Assembly: GCA_017882835.1 (NCBI GenBank) | Contig: JADGOU010000163.1 | Span: forward strand, 1 to 6,811 | DNA: 6,811 nucleotides | Origin: Frankiaceae bacterium | Lineage (GTDB): Bacteria; Actinomycetota; Actinomycetes; JADGOU01 | Direction of reading: 5' to 3' | Shown here: positions 5,510 to 6,811 of the stretch, piece by piece | How the letters are laid out: each line of letters begins with the position of its first letter | Numbering within the stretch: the first letter of the stretch is position 1 | Translations under genes and position numbers: made by a program | Notes under the pieces: generated by a model | Databases searched by the model: none | What the model saw: the letters and a program-made list of their open reading frames with translations, nothing else | Told to the model about the DNA's origin: nothing

Positions 5510-5810
5510 TTACGCGAGGAACTGCAGGATCTTCTGGTTGAGCCGGTCGGCATTGACCGTCGGGATGGTGTGGTGGGTGGCGTCGGGCGGGACTCCGACG
5601 TCAGCGTTCGGCAGGAGCCGCCGCGTGTTGCGTGCCGCCTTGCGGACGTCTAGCGCCTGGGAGTGGCTCGGCGAGCAGCACGAGCGCGGAGACCGTGAGG
5701 GCACGCAACCGGTGCCCTCCGGTCCTGCTCAAGCACAGCCGCGAGACCTTCAACCTGCCATCCGACATCGACGGCCTAGCAGCCCTGCCGGGCTGGCGTC
5801 GCACAACCAA
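5510..5810 (-). pseudogene. Alpha/beta hydrolase C-terminal remnant with frameshift
   Basis: Only the last third of an alpha/beta-fold hydrolase is present. The first part reads RPSMSDGRLKVSRL and LRALTVSALVLLAE in one frame. One extra base at about 5666 then moves the reading into the next frame, HSQALDVRKAARNTRRLLPN, continuing with DATHHTIPTVNADRLNQKIL and ending FLA-stop at 5510. DATHHT carries the probable catalytic histidine and the strand before it fits the family. The N-terminal half with the nucleophile-elbow serine and the oxyanion region is missing. About 30 bases separate it from the stop of the P450 remnant on the same strand, so a deletion probably fused the two regions. The left end and frameshift are clear; the upstream limit is approximate. 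It cannot make a working enzyme. Confidence 0.75.
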
Positions 5811-5837
5811 GGTTCCGGCCTTGCTTGGGGGGACATG

Positions 5838-6107
5838 TCAGGCCAGGGATACCGGCAGCGAGAGGTAACCGCGCAGGGTGAGACTGTTGCGGCGCTCCAA
5901 GGGGCCGCCGAGGGCGATCCGCGAATACCGCTCGAACAGCGCCGGCAGCGCGACCTGGGCCTCCAACCGGGCAAGTGCCGCTCCAAGGCAGTAGTGGATG
6001 CCGCCACCGAAGGACAACGGCGCGTTGTCCGCCCGGGCTAGGTCGAGCCGATCCGGGTCCGGGAAGCGGGCCGGGTCCCGGTTGGCCGCGCCCAGGTAGG
6101 CCAACAC
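5838..6107 (-). pseudogene. Cytochrome P450 C-terminal fragment
   Basis: The frame gives 89 residues that are plainly the end of a bacterial P450 of about 400 residues. AYLGAANRDP (3-12) and FPDPDRLDL (15-23) are followed by the heme-binding loop FGGGIHYCLG (33-42) with the proximal cysteine at residue 40, then the L-helix AALARLEAQVALP and the C-terminal LRGYLSLP. The K-helix ExxR and everything before it are absent. The similarity runs right up to base 6107, and a GGGG-starting sequence resembling a Tn3-type terminal repeat begins at 6108, so a transposon insertion or adjacent deletion probably removed the 5' part. The GTG at 6107 is unlikely to be a real start. Substrate unknown. Confidence 0.88.
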
Positions 6108-6145
6108 GGGGTTCCCTTAGCAGCGGAGCGAATCTGGTCCCTTCG
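6108..6145 (+). repeat. Possible Tn3-family terminal inverted repeat
   Basis: The stretch begins GGGGTTCCCTTAGC and continues GGAGCGAATC. Tn3-family ends are about 38 bp and start with GGGG, with a purine-rich GGAxxGAA-type middle. It starts exactly where the P450 reading frame loses similarity, and a putative transposase C-terminus ends 54 bases inside it, pointing toward it as expected. The opposite end is not complete in the window, so the call rests on position and general form. Confidence 0.45.
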
Positions 6146-6161
6146 GCGTGGCGGGGCTTGC

Positions 6162-6245
6162 TCAGGCAGCCGGTGACCGGAGCGATCGGTGTCCCTGGCG
6201 GCGCAGCTCGCGGTCGACGTCGAAGGTGTAGCTGCCGTAGCAGTT
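6162..6245 (-). pseudogene. Tn3-family transposase C-terminal remnant (leftward)
   Basis: Twenty-seven residues ending at TGA 6164-6162: NCYGSYTFDVDRELRRQG then HRSLRSPAA. The G-x-Y-x-F ... L-R-x-L-R-x-P layout resembles the extreme C-terminus of Tn3-family TnpA proteins, and its place next to the candidate terminal repeat fits. Upstream of about 6245 the frame turns into the antisense of the resolvase and plus-strand sequence, so nothing else of the transposase remains. The call is based on a short motif from memory. Confidence 0.4.
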
Positions 6246-6334
6246 GGCTGGGCCGCTACCGCTTCCCGGTGCTGACCCCAGGCGCGAGCCTGCGCCCGCT
6301 GCGCGACCCGCACGCCGATGACGACGAGGCATAA
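6242..6334 (+). pseudogene. Second putative Tn3-type transposase C-terminus (rightward)
   Basis: Thirty residues, SWLGRYRFPVL then TPGASLRPLRDP and an acidic end DDDEA, stopping at TAA 6332-6334. The L-G-R-Y-x-F ... LRPLRDP layout is like the end of another branch of Tn3-family transposases. It starts within 4 bases of where the leftward fragment starts, and the two face away from each other. Upstream codons are unrelated, and there is no start. It could be the tail of some other protein. Confidence 0.35.
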
Positions 6335-6345
6335 CGACAGCGCCC

Positions 6346-6749
6346 GGCGACACCCTGGTCATCTGGCGGATCGACCGGCTCGGCCGCAACCTGCGCGACC
6401 TCATCGACATCGTCACCACCCTGCAAGCCCGCGGGGTTGGGGTCCGGTCGCTGAGCAACGGGCTGGTCGACACCACCACCGCGCACGGCGCCGTCGTGTT
6501 CGGGACGTTCGCCCTGATGGCCGAGTACGAGGCCGCCCTCATCCGTGAACGCACTCAGGCCGGGCTCGCCGCCGCCCGCGCCCGCGGTCGCAAGGGTGGG
6601 CGGAAACCCAAGATGACCCCCGAGCTGATCGGGAAGGCCCAACGCATGTACGACGCTCGCCAATTCACCATGGCCGAATCGCCGCCTCCTGCGCCGTCAC
6701 CCCGATGACGATCTACCGCAACATCCGCACCGGCGAACCCACGCCCTGA
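6346..6749 (+). pseudogene. tnpR: Serine resolvase/invertase, truncated and frameshifted
   Basis: The frame opens without a start at about GDTLVIWRIDRLGRNLRDLI, the second half of a serine recombinase catalytic domain. It continues through GVGVRSLSNGLVDT, then FALMAEYEAALIRERTQAGL (the long E-helix), the basic hinge RGRKGGRKPKM and a C-terminal Hin-like helix-turn-helix. The N-terminal part with the nucleophile serine (GYxRVS region) is missing. One base is lost at about 6676-6678: after YDARQFTMAE the frame ends at 6708, while the other frame continues with IAASCAVTPMTIYRNIRTG and stops at 6749, restoring the normal helix-turn-helix. The family is certain and the protein is inactive. It is probably the resolvase of the Tn3-like element whose end is near 6108. 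The frame is closed upstream by a TGA just before the fragment. Confidence 0.88.
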
Positions 6750-6754
6750 CCCAC

Positions 6755-6771
6755 GCCCGGCGATCCCGGGC
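6755..6771 (+). terminator. Hairpin after the resolvase remnant
   Basis: GCCCGG (6755-6760) and CCGGGC (6766-6771) form a perfect 6-bp stem with loop CGATC, starting 5 bases after the restored resolvase stop codon. There is no T-tract. A weak terminator is possible. Confidence 0.3.
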
Positions 6772-6811
6772 CATCAGACCCGTCCTTCAAGATCGCCACT
6801 AGCGCTAACGG

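Overview
The window is strongly G+C-rich, with third codon positions almost all G or C in the intact genes, GTG starts, a DUF2510 domain protein and a leaderless-type promoter. This points to an actinobacterial chromosome, probably a filamentous or Micromonosporaceae-like actinomycete; the taxon is inference. The left half (1-3661) is ordinary chromosome and the right half (about 3880-6811) is a patchwork of mobile-element remnants and broken genes around one intact toxin-antitoxin module.

Left half. A leftward cluster runs from 2315 to the window edge: a small secreted acidic repeat protein (2315-1911), a MoxR-type AAA+ ATPase (1848-733) and a DUF58 protein with a VWA-like metal-site motif (720-1, cut by the edge). 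MoxR plus DUF58 is a well-known chaperone-like pair whose exact substrate is usually unknown. The secreted gene has its own strong ribosome binding site and two 8-bp boxes in 11-bp phase over its likely -35 region. Divergent from it is a single-pass membrane protein with an N-terminal DUF2510 domain and a C-terminal extracellular domain (2534-3661).

Right half. A 381-bp element (3883-4263) has 31-bp imperfect terminal inverted repeats (27/31), TA at both ends and a frameshifted fragment resembling the C-terminus of an IS630-family transposase. Two very small overlapping ORFs follow (4274-4419, doubtful), then a gene-poor stretch. Next is an intact Phd/YefM-type antitoxin and PIN/VapC toxin pair (4748-5448, 4-bp overlap), with a consensus -10 seven bases before the GTG start and a palindrome over that -10.

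Right of the toxin are leftward remnants: a frameshifted C-terminal piece of an alpha/beta hydrolase (5510-5810) and the last 89 residues of a cytochrome P450 (5838-6107). The P450 homology stops exactly where a sequence starting GGGG and resembling a Tn3-family terminal repeat begins (6108). Beyond it are two short fragments that look like Tn3-family transposase C-termini facing away from each other (6162-6245 minus, 6242-6334 plus) and a serine resolvase lacking its catalytic N-terminus, with one frameshift in its DNA-binding end (6346-6749). The last bases of the window may be the start of the opposite terminal repeat.

No clearly new biological system is visible. The most interesting items are the repeat-bearing secreted protein beside MoxR-DUF58 with its phased boxes, the leaderless self-regulated toxin-antitoxin promoter, and the two mobile-element structures.
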